DNA from: Xanthocytophaga flava
GTDB lineage: Bacteria > Bacteroidota > Bacteroidia > Cytophagales > 172606-1
Assembly: GCA_030068525.1 (NCBI GenBank)
Contig: JASJOS010000026.1
Location: 1-64,000, forward strand
Reading direction: 5' to 3'
DNA length: 64,000 bases
Of the stretch, positions 25,361-35,328 are shown piece after piece (the first letter of the stretch is position 1; every line of letters starts with the position of its first letter). The notes beneath the pieces were generated by a model. It was not told the origin of the DNA. It made no database searches and saw only the letters and a program-made list of their open reading frames with translations. Both the position numbers and the translations under genes were made by a program.

Positions 25361-26089
25361 AATATCCATGCGGTCAATATAGAATGCGATTTTGCCTTAA
25401 AATCGCTCTAATGCGTTCTAATGTCTTCTACTAGCTTGTATAGGCTCCGGAAACAACTATAAATCATCCCAAATCTGCAAGAGTACAACCTGCCAGTCAC
25501 TGACATCCCAGTAATTGCGGACCCAAAAACAGTACTTGATATCCGGTTTTGTTAGCTAACCACTATACAATTGATAGTGAATGGTGATGGCAATAGCCAA
25601 TCTTCTAAAGCGTCTGAGAATGGCGTATACGCTCTGTAGGTCAGGATTTCTCCCAAATACGCGATTCTGGCGCGTTTGGGGTTATATTTTTTATAGGGGG
25701 TCTGCTCGATTTGGCTCAGAAATGCGATTTAAGGTATGAAGGATCGCTTATAAGCCATTTTCTACTGCGAGTCGATTAATAGTTCCAAAACTTGGTTAAA
25801 TCGCTCTAAAGGCTTCTAATGGGCTGTAATGCTTTTTGAAAAGCAAGGGTAGGATAAGGGTTGTTTTTGATGTTTTTTTATTGTGTGCTGATTTTCAATA
25901 GGTTGCATTTTTTGCTTTTTTGAATGACGAAATGTGATTTTTGTGACGATATTTTTGTGGTAATTTATCAGTTAAAAACGAATGTTTTGTGTATTTTTGA
26001 TTGTTTTTGTGCGACTAAAGTTTTCTGCTTTTTTAACACATAATTAACAAGAATTAATACCAGGTTTTTACTTACCAAGTTGTTTTTTT
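25361..26089. other. Gene-poor interval with a decayed minus-strand coding remnant
   Basis: Minus-strand 25640-25458 reads VYAILRRFRRLAIAITIHYQ, a stop, then KYCFWVRNYWDVSDWQVVLL and a TAG. The composition is protein-like, which suggests a broken gene of unknown type. The motif TCTAATG(G/C)..TCTAATG recurs around 25408-25426 and 25815-25832. Nothing else recognised. Confidence 0.35.
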
Positions 26090-28165
26090 ATGATCAACGA
26101 ATCAATTTTTCAATGGATCGACTGCCTTAAAAAGAGACCTTCTATGATCCTTTCTGGTAAACCTATTACATATCAGCGTGTGCGGGATTATATAGAAGGG
26201 TATCTAAGCGGGTTAGATACATGGACAGTCGATACCAATATTTATAAGGATATGACTTATTACTTTGCCAAAAAGCATAGAAAGCCTTTTGGCTCTGTTT
26301 ATTTTCCAGCCTATATATTGCATTTTTATGGGGATAAAACGGAGCAGGAGCAAATTACTATGTTGCTAGAAACGGTGGAGGGGTATTTCAGAGAGAATCC
26401 GGATTGGGGAAGGAATCATATATTAAAAGAGCAATATGACTTTGTCGGTTCTAATCCCCTGCAATCAAATCCCAATCAACTGAACGTCTTTGATCTGTTC
26501 CAATCTGAAAAAAAAGAAACTATTCAGCTTGGCCTGGATGCTGCCAAAGCACTGGGATTTGATATTGAGCATTTTCAAGCAGATATGGAATTACTTTATG
26601 CCTGGATATATTCAAAAGAAGATATTTCAGAAATTGATTTGTTTGAAAAGATACAGACAATACATACAAAAGAATCTTTAGGTCTGCTTTGCAGAGATCT
26701 ATCAAATGTGCCTCCTCAGATCAAATATCTTCAAAAGGCTACTTATATCAATCTTCAATGCAATCAGATTTCAAGTATACCAGAAGAGATTGCTTACCTA
26801 CAAGAAGTAGTCAGTCTCCTTTTATCAGATAATCCACTTTGTCAGATACCTGTTGAAGTATGGGAGTTGCGCAAACTCAAAAGGTTATTTTTGAATAACA
26901 CCCAACTTACAACGGTCTCTTCAAATATTCGGGAATTAACACAATTAGAAGAGTTGGAACTCTCAGGCAATAAGTTGACAACTTTTCCAATAGAGATTTG
27001 TGATTTATACAAACTCAAAGATTTATCTATAAGTGAAAATCCTGTAACTGAATTACCTGAGCAATTAGCTAATCTGACCCAATTACAAAGCTTATCTATA
27101 TCTCGATGCCAATTTGAAGGATTTCCAGAGGTAATCTATCAATTGCAGAATCTTGGTAGTTTGTATGCTGAAGGCAATCAATTACAATCCTTATCACATA
27201 AAATTCAAAATCTAAAATATCTTAGGTCATTACATCTTTCAGACAATCAACTGAGTAGTTTACCAGATGAATGTTTTTCCTTATCAGGACTGATGTACAT
27301 GGATTTATCTGAAAATCAGTTGTATGAACTACCTGCTTCAATTGAGGGTCTCACCGAGCTCAGAGATTTAGATATATCCTCCAATCAATTAACTAGTCTG
27401 CCAGCTGAAATAGGAAGGCTAATAGATCTTATGGACTTGAATGTTTCTAACAATCAGTTAGAAACTATACCCATGGAACTGGTTAATTTGACTGAGTTGC
27501 GATATTTAACTTTATCTGAGAATCATCTTAAAGAGATTCCGTTTGCAATGGATAGATTCCCTGAGCTACAGTACTTTTTTGTTGATGGCAATCAACTGTC
27601 ATCTTTGCCAGAAGGAATCGGTAAACTCACCAAGTTGCAAAGTATAACTCTATATAATAATAACCTTACTTCTTTACCTGACGATATCGCTAATCTTAAC
27701 AAAGTTTATTATCTGGATATAAGTGATAATCAGTTTCGGGAGTTTCCAATTGCTGTTACAAAGATGGTCAAGTTGGAAAGTTTACATATGCGAGGTAATC
27801 AACTGATTAATTTACCTGAAGAGGTAAAAAATATGACAGGACTTCTTAAGTTATCTCTCGATTATAACCCTTTACAAACTCTTCCATTGGTGATTACTCT
27901 GCTATCTCAACTGCGCTATCTGAAGTTGCAAAGTACGGGATTACATGAACTCCCTGCTGAAATAGGCAACCTGACCCAATTAGAAGAACTAGACTTGTCT
28001 CACAATCATCTGACAGACCTGCCTACTGAGATTACCAATCTACAGCAGCTGGAAAAACTCTATCTGTATGGCAATCCGATGAGCGATGAAACCATTGCCA
28101 AAATCCAATCCTGGCTACCTAACTGTGAGATCATCTTACAGCCAGAAGTGGAAGAGGAGGAATAA
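26090..28165 (+). CDS. Leucine-rich-repeat protein with N-terminal immunity-like domain, 691 aa
   Basis: Residues ~1-130 form a compact domain opening with ...IDCLKKRPSMILSGKPITY, the 'KRP.M' pattern common in small Bacteroidota immunity-like proteins. Residues ~145-210 form a short helical segment (DLFQSEKKETIQLGL), also seen in the next gene. From ~215 to 670 there are about 20 LRRs of the bacterial type L..L.LS.NQL..LP..I..L. The tail LYGNPMSDETIAKIQSWLPN is nearly identical in the next gene. No signal peptide; likely a cytosolic protein-binding scaffold. Partner unknown. Confidence 0.85.
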   Translation: MINESIFQWIDCLKKRPSMILSGKPITYQRVRDYIEGYLSGLDTWTVDTNIYKDMTYYFAKKHRKPFGSVYFPAYILHFYGDKTEQEQITMLLETVEGYFRENPDWGRNHILKEQYDFVGSNPLQSNPNQLNVFDLFQSEKKETIQLGLDAAKALGFDIEHFQADMELLYAWIYSKEDISEIDLFEKIQTIHTKESLGLLCRDLSNVPPQIKYLQKATYINLQCNQISSIPEEIAYLQEVVSLLLSDNPLCQIPVEVWELRKLKRLFLNNTQLTTVSSNIRELTQLEELELSGNKLTTFPIEICDLYKLKDLSISENPVTELPEQLANLTQLQSLSISRCQFEGFPEVIYQLQNLGSLYAEGNQLQSLSHKIQNLKYLRSLHLSDNQLSSLPDECFSLSGLMYMDLSENQLYELPASIEGLTELRDLDISSNQLTSLPAEIGRLIDLMDLNVSNNQLETIPMELVNLTELRYLTLSENHLKEIPFAMDRFPELQYFFVDGNQLSSLPEGIGKLTKLQSITLYNNNLTSLPDDIANLNKVYYLDISDNQFREFPIAVTKMVKLESLHMRGNQLINLPEEVKNMTGLLKLSLDYNPLQTLPLVITLLSQLRYLKLQSTGLHELPAEIGNLTQLEELDLSHNHLTDLPTEITNLQQLEKLYLYGNPMSDETIAKIQSWLPNCEIILQPEVEEEE

Positions 28166-28192
28166 CTTATTCTTTGCTTAGAATAGAACTAT

Positions 28193-30044
28193 ATGCATCT
28201 AATCAACCATACAAACAATCTGTTTAACTTACTCAATTCTGATCGGCTTGACGATATTCAGGTAGGACTAGAACTTGCCCAATCACAGAGTATAGATATC
28301 CAATCTTTTATAGAGGAGATGGAATTTCTCTATGCCTGGATGTATCCCTGGAAAGATATTTCACAGATCAATCTGGCTGAAAAGATACAAACCATTTATA
28401 CTGTTCCGTACTTGAATTTATATGAACGAGGAATAACCTATGTTCCTGCTCAAATTAAATATCTGAGAAAGCTTACTCAGTTAAGCTGGCCTAAAAATCA
28501 AATAACCTACCTGCCAGAAGAAATAGGAACTCTCTCTCTATTACAACAGATAATCTTATGTGAGAATCCTCTTTCTGAATTACCGGATTCTTTCTCAAAA
28601 CTGACTCAGCTTAAACGATTACAACTTAATGATACACTCCTCCAAACTTTTCCTGCTGACATCGGAAATTTAACCCAACTGGAATATCTCAACCTTTCGG
28701 GTAACCAGATGGAGCACTTCCCTATTGAACTCTGTACCCTCAAACAACTCAATGAATTACGAATAGATAGAAATCAACTTACTACCTTACCTGTAGAGTT
28801 TCAGAATCTGACTCAGTTAAAGACGCTACATCTGACTTATAACCAGTTTAGTGAATTCCCTGAGTCGTTGTGTAATTTACCTAGTCTGGAATCACTTGAT
28901 CTGAGAGCAAACCAACTGCATACATTCTCTGATCACATCAGCAAACTTGCTTCATTGAGAGATCTGAATTTGGCTGACAATCAACTTAGCATCCTTACCA
29001 GCGGATCTGGTTACGTTTACGGAACTCAAGAATTTAAACCTTTCATCAAACCAACTTTCAGAGCTACCAGACGAAATAGGCAAACTGACTACTATTGAAT
29101 TCCTGGGGGTTGTCAATAATAAGTTAACTTATATTTCTCCGGAAATTGGGAAACTGTCCAGGCTTTCCATGTTGTATCTGTCAAAGAACCAATTGGTAAA
29201 TCTGCCTGCTGAAATGGAGAACCTTACAAAACTTACCCATTTAGACCTGTCTCATAATCAGTTAAAAACCCTATCTGTGAACATGGCAAACTTTACAGAG
29301 TTAGTAGATGTAAATCTCTCTGAGAACCAACTGGAAAGCTTGCCTGCTGAACTGGAAAATGCTACAAAAATAACCCATTTAAAACTGGGCCAGAACCAAC
29401 TTAGAGAGATTACTTTCGATATAGGCAAACTTACTAACTTAGGATTTTTGTATTTGGAAGACAACCAGTTAATACAGCTACCTGCTCAAATAGGTGGACT
29501 CTCACAACTCATTAGATTTGTTTTACCTAACAACAACCTGCAAAGTTTACCAGCAGAAATTGGAGGCCTTACTGAACTTCGGATATTGAGACTATCTGGC
29601 AATAAATTGCTAAGTCTACCCAAAGAAATAGGATTACTTAGACTTCTGGATTCGTTGATTGTATCGAATAATCAACTAAAAGATTTACCTGCCGAAATGG
29701 AAGATATGGCCTCACTTACAGAATTATATCTGAACGGTAATCCCTTACAGACACTACCTCCGGTGATTACACGAATTACAGATCTAGGTTCTTTGAATCT
29801 GGATAATACCCAATTACGTGAGCTGCCTGCTGAAATAGGAAAATTGACCAATCTGTCTACACTATACTTGTCTAATAATCAACTTACTGATCTGCCTCCA
29901 GAAATAGAAAACCTTCAAGCGTTGGAAGTTCTCTCACTGTATGGCAATCCAATGAGTGATGAAACCATTGCCAAAATACAATCCTGGCTACCCAATTGTG
30001 AAATCATTTTACAATGGGGAGAGGAGGGAACAGAAACAATATAA
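28193..30044 (+). pseudogene. Leucine-rich-repeat protein gene split by one +1 frameshift, ~617 codons
   Basis: The first frame (28193-29098) begins MHLINHTNNLFNLLNSDRLD and gives LRRs down to ADNQLSI, then loses the pattern. The frame one base on resumes LPADLVTFTELKNLNLSSNQ without a break and continues into 29169-30044. A single extra C in ATCC at about 28993-28994 explains this, and total length minus one is divisible by three. It shares the helical leader and C-terminal tail with the 26090 gene but lacks its immunity-like domain. Real mutation, phase variation or assembly error are all possible. Confidence 0.85.
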
Positions 30045-30062
30045 CACCATCCCTATCACCCC

Positions 30063-30740
30063 ATGATCCTAAAAACACGAACCGATCAAATCTTAACCCG
30101 CCCTGGAATGTTTAGCGTTACTTCTTCGGAAGAGCTGTACTGGATATTTCTAGGCTATTGTTTTGGTGATGGACCTATTGCCAAAGGGCTAGGTGTGCAA
30201 TCCATTGTAAGCGACTATGGCGATTTTCTCTGTAAGCAATGGAATATCACTCTACCCCATAACCGAAACTGGGGTATCTTACTCAGGTACTACTCCCAGT
30301 CAGACAAAGATTCGCTACTGCTGTTTCAATCTACTTTTGACAAGTTTGTAGAGCAGGCACAGTTTACGTATGCCAGCCCTATAAATGAGATGGGACAGCC
30401 ATTTGCATTAGGCAATCCGGACGGAAAGGTTTCTTTTTTGGCATTATTGGATGAGATACAACCTAAGTTAGATCATATTATGCAGTTGACACCTTTTGAG
30501 GTAGGTTATGGTATGGCTTGTTATGATTATGGTAAGGAAGATCCGGAACATCGTTTCTTCAGGCAAAACACACCTGAGTTTTATGATAGTATATTAACAG
30601 AGTTACATTTGCCTGCTGGATTGAATGGGATAGAACAGGCGTCGTGGTATTTCTCACGAACCGATGATAGTATAACCTATGTACTAACCAAGTTGAGAAC
30701 CTTTATTCAGGAACGTAAAGTTGAAGGTACTTATTCCTGA
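30063..30740 (+). CDS. Immunity-like protein, stand-alone relative of the LRR N-terminal domain, 225 aa
   Basis: Begins MILKTRTDQILTRPGMFSVT and continues ELYWIFLGYCFG, resembling the 'RP.M ... (I/F)(L/E)GY' pattern at the start of the 26090 protein. A later YDYGKEDPEHRFFRQ and NGIEQASWYFS are distinctive. No signal peptide; a soluble protein. The family is common near polymorphic toxins in Bacteroidota, but I cannot name it. It lies 18 bp after the LRR gene, so it is probably in the same operon. Confidence 0.65.
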   Translation: MILKTRTDQILTRPGMFSVTSSEELYWIFLGYCFGDGPIAKGLGVQSIVSDYGDFLCKQWNITLPHNRNWGILLRYYSQSDKDSLLLFQSTFDKFVEQAQFTYASPINEMGQPFALGNPDGKVSFLALLDEIQPKLDHIMQLTPFEVGYGMACYDYGKEDPEHRFFRQNTPEFYDSILTELHLPAGLNGIEQASWYFSRTDDSITYVLTKLRTFIQERKVEGTYS

Positions 30741-30859
30741 TAGGCCATCGGATACAAAAAATCTATTTTCCCAGTATCTGTATACAAGATTTTTCAGCCT
30801 ATCAATGTATTGGGTAGAAAAGCTACCCTATTTCTGACTACTTATAATTTCGAATATTT

Positions 30860-31810
30860 ATGAATGTTATTTGGCACGAATCTGCTAGTACAATACCTGA
30901 AGAGAAACGAACATCTAGATTTTCGCAGAGAGTTTTATCGGAATTACAGTATATAATAAAATTGAAGGATAATGTAAGGGCATACTCAATAGATGGAGTA
31001 GCAAGAAGTTATTGGCATAATATAGGGTACTCAGCAAGATACAGCTCTTCTAACTTTGTGTATAACTATATTTACTACACTAACCAGTTAATCCGAGCAT
31101 GGTTTACCTATACCATGAACGATGATAAACCTGTAACTGTCCAGATTGCTGATCGTCAGATTGAAACTACTGGAAAATTTTCCAATAGTGGTATCGGTGT
31201 GTATGAAGTACTGGAAGGCATTTGGACAGCGTCTGTAATACGAGATAAAGATGCGTTAGCCTTTTATGCACAAATACCCCTTGAGTTTACCGAACGGGCA
31301 CAGGGTATGGAAGATATTCTGTATGAATGTATGTTGTTGTTTTATCAGGTACTAATCCGTGGTACAGATAATCCAAACGAAGCCGCTGGTATACATAATC
31401 GGTTAATAGAGCTACTGGATTGGGACCAGTATCGTCGGTATATAGATGACAAGTTTTCCGAATATGAGTTTCAGTATATGTTCAAATACCGATCCTGGGT
31501 AGTGAGGTATATTTTTCTTCCAGTTCTAAAAATTTATTATGCGGTACTGGCAAAAAAGCAAGAAGAGTACGAAAGTGCCGTGTATAACGCACTTCTTCAA
31601 TGGAAAGAATACTATACCCTCACCGATACCGGCAATGAAAAATTTGACCATAGCACAGAACCTGACGGATTTATTTCCTTACCCATTCTGGCAGCCTGTG
31701 CCTATGGTTATGACAGAGGCATGAGCCTGCAAACGGTTAGCTCTGAGTATATCCCCGAATGGCTTATCAAAGGTAATTTTACAGGATTGGAACTACTGGT
31801 AAAAGATTAA
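30860..31810 (+). CDS. Imm49-like immunity protein, copy 1, 316 aa
   Basis: Helix-rich soluble protein with features I associate with Imm49. There are repeated short helices with a LRD.EAL-like element (TASVIRDKDALAFYAQIPLE) and a C-terminal LPILAACAYGYDRGMSLQTV followed by SEYIPEWLIKG. Imm49 proteins protect against toxins of polymorphic secretion systems. The paralogue at 34197 is about 60-70% identical by eye. No toxin is adjacent. Family assignment is from memory and moderate. Confidence 0.65.
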   Translation: MNVIWHESASTIPEEKRTSRFSQRVLSELQYIIKLKDNVRAYSIDGVARSYWHNIGYSARYSSSNFVYNYIYYTNQLIRAWFTYTMNDDKPVTVQIADRQIETTGKFSNSGIGVYEVLEGIWTASVIRDKDALAFYAQIPLEFTERAQGMEDILYECMLLFYQVLIRGTDNPNEAAGIHNRLIELLDWDQYRRYIDDKFSEYEFQYMFKYRSWVVRYIFLPVLKIYYAVLAKKQEEYESAVYNALLQWKEYYTLTDTGNEKFDHSTEPDGFISLPILAACAYGYDRGMSLQTVSSEYIPEWLIKGNFTGLELLVKD

Positions 31811-31985
31811 TCAATGGATACCATGTAGAAACAGATTCTTTTAATTTTACGGCAAAAGAGCTTTTGTTTAGATCCGGTGTCGTTAGCTGAATGTGCATTT
31901 ACCAATGATAAGATGTAACGTATTTATACAAAAAAGCTTAATCAATTTATCCACCTCTGATAAAAGAAGACATCCTCACTCATTC

Positions 31986-32678
31986 ATGAAAAAAATTTTA
32001 GCAGCGTGTTTGCTTTGTTGTGTATCTGTTCATCTTCTGACTGCTCAAACCTGGAATAAAACGCCCATTAAAGAAGTAGCCACAATCGAATTTCCGTTGT
32101 CTACTCAAACTGTTGATGCCAATGGCCAATATGCCATAGGTGGCTACAATGATAGTCTTAGCTTTATAGTTATGTTTGCCGAACTGCCAGCGGATCGTGA
32201 TCCTAAAAAAGAAGGGACAGATGATATATCTGTACTGCGGTCATTTATTGATGGACATTTACGAGCTGAGCAAGCTAAATCTATCCGGGAAACCAATTTT
32301 ACAGTAAATGGACAAGCGGGTATTGAAATCTACCATACCAGTCCTTCCAATCCAATGCAAAGAAACAGAAGTAGCAGATATCTTCGGGCTATGAAATACA
32401 AAAATTATCTGATAGGGTATGAAGTAATGACTTTTCCTGATCTGGAGGATAATAAAAGTATAGAAGCTACCAGAAAACATTTCTTTGATTCCTTTCAACT
32501 GAATGCTATAGACTCTGCTACTACTACTGAAATTACATCCTCATCTTCTAAACCCATAGCCGGTGATTCCATAGATGCCATAGCTTATAAAATCGGATAT
32601 ATCGCCTTCCGATTGTTTATGGTAGGGATAATTGTACTTATTGGGATCTTCATCTTCAGAAGAATAAGAAAGCAATAA
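31986..32678 (+). CDS. Exported protein with C-terminal membrane anchor, 230 aa
   Basis: The ATG at 31986 (MKKILAACLLCCVSVHLLTA) gives a proper signal peptide, so the frame upstream to 31893 is ignored. The mature domain (about 150 residues) has a PsbP/DUF-like alpha-beta look (TIEFPLSTQTVD ... GQAGIEIYHTSPS). A last hydrophobic helix (FRLFMVGIIVLIGIFIF) followed by RRIRKQ anchors it in the inner membrane. Function unknown. Related in layout to the next lipoprotein. Confidence 0.65.
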   Translation: MKKILAACLLCCVSVHLLTAQTWNKTPIKEVATIEFPLSTQTVDANGQYAIGGYNDSLSFIVMFAELPADRDPKKEGTDDISVLRSFIDGHLRAEQAKSIRETNFTVNGQAGIEIYHTSPSNPMQRNRSSRYLRAMKYKNYLIGYEVMTFPDLEDNKSIEATRKHFFDSFQLNAIDSATTTEITSSSSKPIAGDSIDAIAYKIGYIAFRLFMVGIIVLIGIFIFRRIRKQ

Positions 32679-32799
32679 CCTCATTACAACTAACATAGGT
32701 GTGTAATCATTTATAATGACTCTTCCCGGATAGCAAGTAAAAGAACTTGGCTTTGGAGAAGGATGTGTAACTAAGTAATAGAATAAAAGTAAGCCAACA

Positions 32800-33603
32800 A
32801 TGAAATTAACCCACATCTTTATAGTATCGATAATTACAATCTTGTTTTCTGCATGCACATCTGAGAAAAAACATGAGTATGAAGTTATAGGGCAGGATAC
32901 AGTGTATGTAAGCTATTTTAAAAACGGAACCAAATCGACTATAATCGATCTGAAACAGGGGAAATTCACCGGGAGATGTGCTGGTTTTTATGAAAATGGC
33001 AAGTATAAGTATACCGGAAATATGGTAGATAGCCTTAAATATGGTGTCTGGAAGTTTTACACAGATAATGAATCACTAAGCAAAGTAGTATTGTATTACA
33101 ATGATACTATTGTTCATACGCTTGATAAAGAAGATTTTGCTTCACAAAAGATTGTAAACCTGGATAATAACCTGGCTACCTTATCTATACCTGTTCAATG
33201 GGATACCAAGCTTTTATCGGTTGCGCGGGGTGTTGTCCTAACTTCAAGAAAAGATTGCCCAAAACAAAGTAAATTTTGTCCAACATTAGTTGTCACAAAA
33301 GACAGTATTGGTAACATGACTTTTGAAGAGTATTTGCAAAATGCTATTCAAGCATTGAGTCAAAGATCTTCTATACAACTAGTTGAAAATTCCCCCTTAC
33401 AAATTGATTCTCTGGAGGCTTATCAGATAAAATATATCAGTGATACCAATGGTCTGATTTTAGGGAATAGTACAACCTTTATCCATGCAGGAAATACTGT
33501 ATACATCATTGACGGTGCTTCATTGAATGAAAAAGCTGGTGATTTCCTGATGTATAGCAGCATTTTTGAAGAAATAACAAATTCCTTTAAAGTAAAAAAA
33601 TAA
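32800..33603 (+). CDS. Lipoprotein with MORN-like repeat and PsbP-like domain, 267 aa
   Basis: Lipobox ILFSACTS at residues ~14-21. Residues ~50-110 contain toxin-antitoxin-like MORN strands (GFYENGKYKYTGNMVDS, then YGVWKFY). Residues ~120-265 form a domain resembling the mature part of the upstream 31986 protein (LATLSIPVQWDT ... DSLEAYQIKYISD). Probably a cell-envelope protein; function unknown. Confidence 0.65.
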   Translation: MKLTHIFIVSIITILFSACTSEKKHEYEVIGQDTVYVSYFKNGTKSTIIDLKQGKFTGRCAGFYENGKYKYTGNMVDSLKYGVWKFYTDNESLSKVVLYYNDTIVHTLDKEDFASQKIVNLDNNLATLSIPVQWDTKLLSVARGVVLTSRKDCPKQSKFCPTLVVTKDSIGNMTFEEYLQNAIQALSQRSSIQLVENSPLQIDSLEAYQIKYISDTNGLILGNSTTFIHAGNTVYIIDGASLNEKAGDFLMYSSIFEEITNSFKVKK

Positions 33604-33621
33604 CCTGATTAACTATCGTAT

Positions 33622-34092
33622 ATGTCGGAAGAGCAACGTGTGTATGTATGTGAAAAACCATCGTACTTATTTATATTTTTTATGTTTTTTGGAGCTTACC
33701 TATTTGGTGAAGGAATATATGACTATTTGTTTGTTCCAGGTAGTGATATATACGAAGCACCGCTTTGGGTCAAAATAATGGTTACGCTGGTGGTTTTGGT
33801 GTTTGCAGGTTTGGGAGTTCTCTTTAGTCTTGTAAAAAATATAGTATTTTCAGATGATCTGATTTATATAAATCCCGGAAAGAAGACTATACAAATTGAC
33901 TGGAATGAAGTTGAAAGTATTCAGCAACTAAAGTTTGTTTTACCGCCAGCTTACAGAATGAAGTTAAAAAATAATAAAACGTATTTCTTTGTGACAGACC
34001 AAGGTAGCTCCTTTCATTTTTTTGGCTTTACTGTGGATCTATCAGAGTTTGGGCAGTATGTACAAGAGAAAAAAGCAGAGTATGGCATTTAG
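33622..34092 (+). CDS. Two-span membrane protein with PH-like cytosolic domain, 156 aa
   Basis: Two membrane helices (about residues 13-33 and 47-69) precede a beta-rich domain: ...DDLIYINPGKKTIQIDWNEV, VESIQQLKFV, then KNNKTYFFVTDQG. This arrangement (STM3941/YcxB-like PH domain) is common in small membrane immunity proteins of toxin loci. It begins 18 bp after the lipoprotein gene, in the same operon. No exact family. Confidence 0.6.
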   Translation: MSEEQRVYVCEKPSYLFIFFMFFGAYLFGEGIYDYLFVPGSDIYEAPLWVKIMVTLVVLVFAGLGVLFSLVKNIVFSDDLIYINPGKKTIQIDWNEVESIQQLKFVLPPAYRMKLKNNKTYFFVTDQGSSFHFFGFTVDLSEFGQYVQEKKAEYGI

Positions 34093-34196
34093 GCCTTCTG
34101 GAAGATTGAAGGTAAGAAGTAGTTTAGTATGATTTTCTTTGAAGAATATGAAACTTTGGGCCAGAATAAATTATACCCAAAGCTAATAAATCATTT

Positions 34197-35153
34197 ATGA
34201 GAATAGTAGAAAGACACGAACCCTATCCAACTGCGAAAGAACAAGCTAGGCAACAATATTCAAGTATGGTTAGTGATAAGTTAGTATCTATTAGAAATGC
34301 CAAGAATAAATTTCCAGGACACAAGCTATACCTTACAGCTCAGGATTACTGGCGGAATATAGGTAGGTCTTCCATGTATGGTACGCCAACCTATGTGTAC
34401 AACTATCTCTTTTACACCAATCAGTTGGTTAGGGCGTGGTTTACTTACACCATGAATGATGGTAAGCCCGTCACTGTCCACATTGCTGACCGTCAGATTG
34501 AAACTATTGGGAAATTCTCTCAAAGCGGCATTGATATTGATCAGCTACTAGTTGGTATTTTGACTGCATCTGTACTAAGAGATACAGAAGCTTTGAAATT
34601 TTATGCAACCATTCCATTAGAATTCACAGAACAAGCTGATGGCATGCAGGATATCCTTACTGAAATCATGTTTTTCTTTCATCAAATGTTGATTGAAGGA
34701 TCTGCTAAGCCTGTGGAAGCTGCACATGCACATAAAGAACTAGAAGGGTTGCTTAATTGGGAAGAATATAGGAAATATATAGACAAAAATTTCTCAGAAG
34801 CAGACTTCCGGTTTATGTTCAAATATCGCTCCTGGACTGTATCCTACAAGTTTTTGCCTGTGCTCCGAATCTATTATGCGGTTCTATCGAACCATCAGGA
34901 AAAATACGAACAGTATGTGCATGATGCTCTCTTAAAATGGAAAGAATATTATCAGATAAATTTCACCGATGAAAGAGGACAACATTTAGACTATAGCACA
35001 GAACCTGAAGGGTTTATAGCTATACCCATTCTGGCAGCCTGCGCCTATGCATATGACAGAGGCATGAGCCTGCAAACGGTTAGTTCTGAATATATTCCCG
35101 AATGGCTTATCAAAGGTGATTTTACAGGATTGGAACTACTGGTAAAAGATTAA
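34197..35153 (+). CDS. Imm49-like immunity protein, copy 2, 318 aa
   Basis: Paralogue of the 30860 gene, with shared blocks YTNQLIRAWFTYTMND-like, QIETIGKFSQSGI, LPILRIYYAVL-like and the last 40 residues nearly identical (YDRGMSLQTVSSEYIPEWLI). The first 45 residues differ. The 50 bp after the stop (GGATACCATGTAGAAACAGA and following) match the sequence after copy 1, marking a recent duplication or gene conversion. Immunity role inferred from family. Confidence 0.65.
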   Translation: MRIVERHEPYPTAKEQARQQYSSMVSDKLVSIRNAKNKFPGHKLYLTAQDYWRNIGRSSMYGTPTYVYNYLFYTNQLVRAWFTYTMNDGKPVTVHIADRQIETIGKFSQSGIDIDQLLVGILTASVLRDTEALKFYATIPLEFTEQADGMQDILTEIMFFFHQMLIEGSAKPVEAAHAHKELEGLLNWEEYRKYIDKNFSEADFRFMFKYRSWTVSYKFLPVLRIYYAVLSNHQEKYEQYVHDALLKWKEYYQINFTDERGQHLDYSTEPEGFIAIPILAACAYAYDRGMSLQTVSSEYIPEWLIKGDFTGLELLVKD

Positions 35154-35328
35154 TCAATGGATACCATGTAGAAACAGATTCTGTCGATTTTACGGCAAAA
35201 GAGGGAATAAGACACATTAATAATAGTCAAAGGAGTAATTAAAGTTAGTCAGCATTCTAGATCGTCACTTTCGAAAAGGTTCGATCATCGAGCAATTGTT
35301 CTTTTTCAAACTTTATATAAAAACAGAC

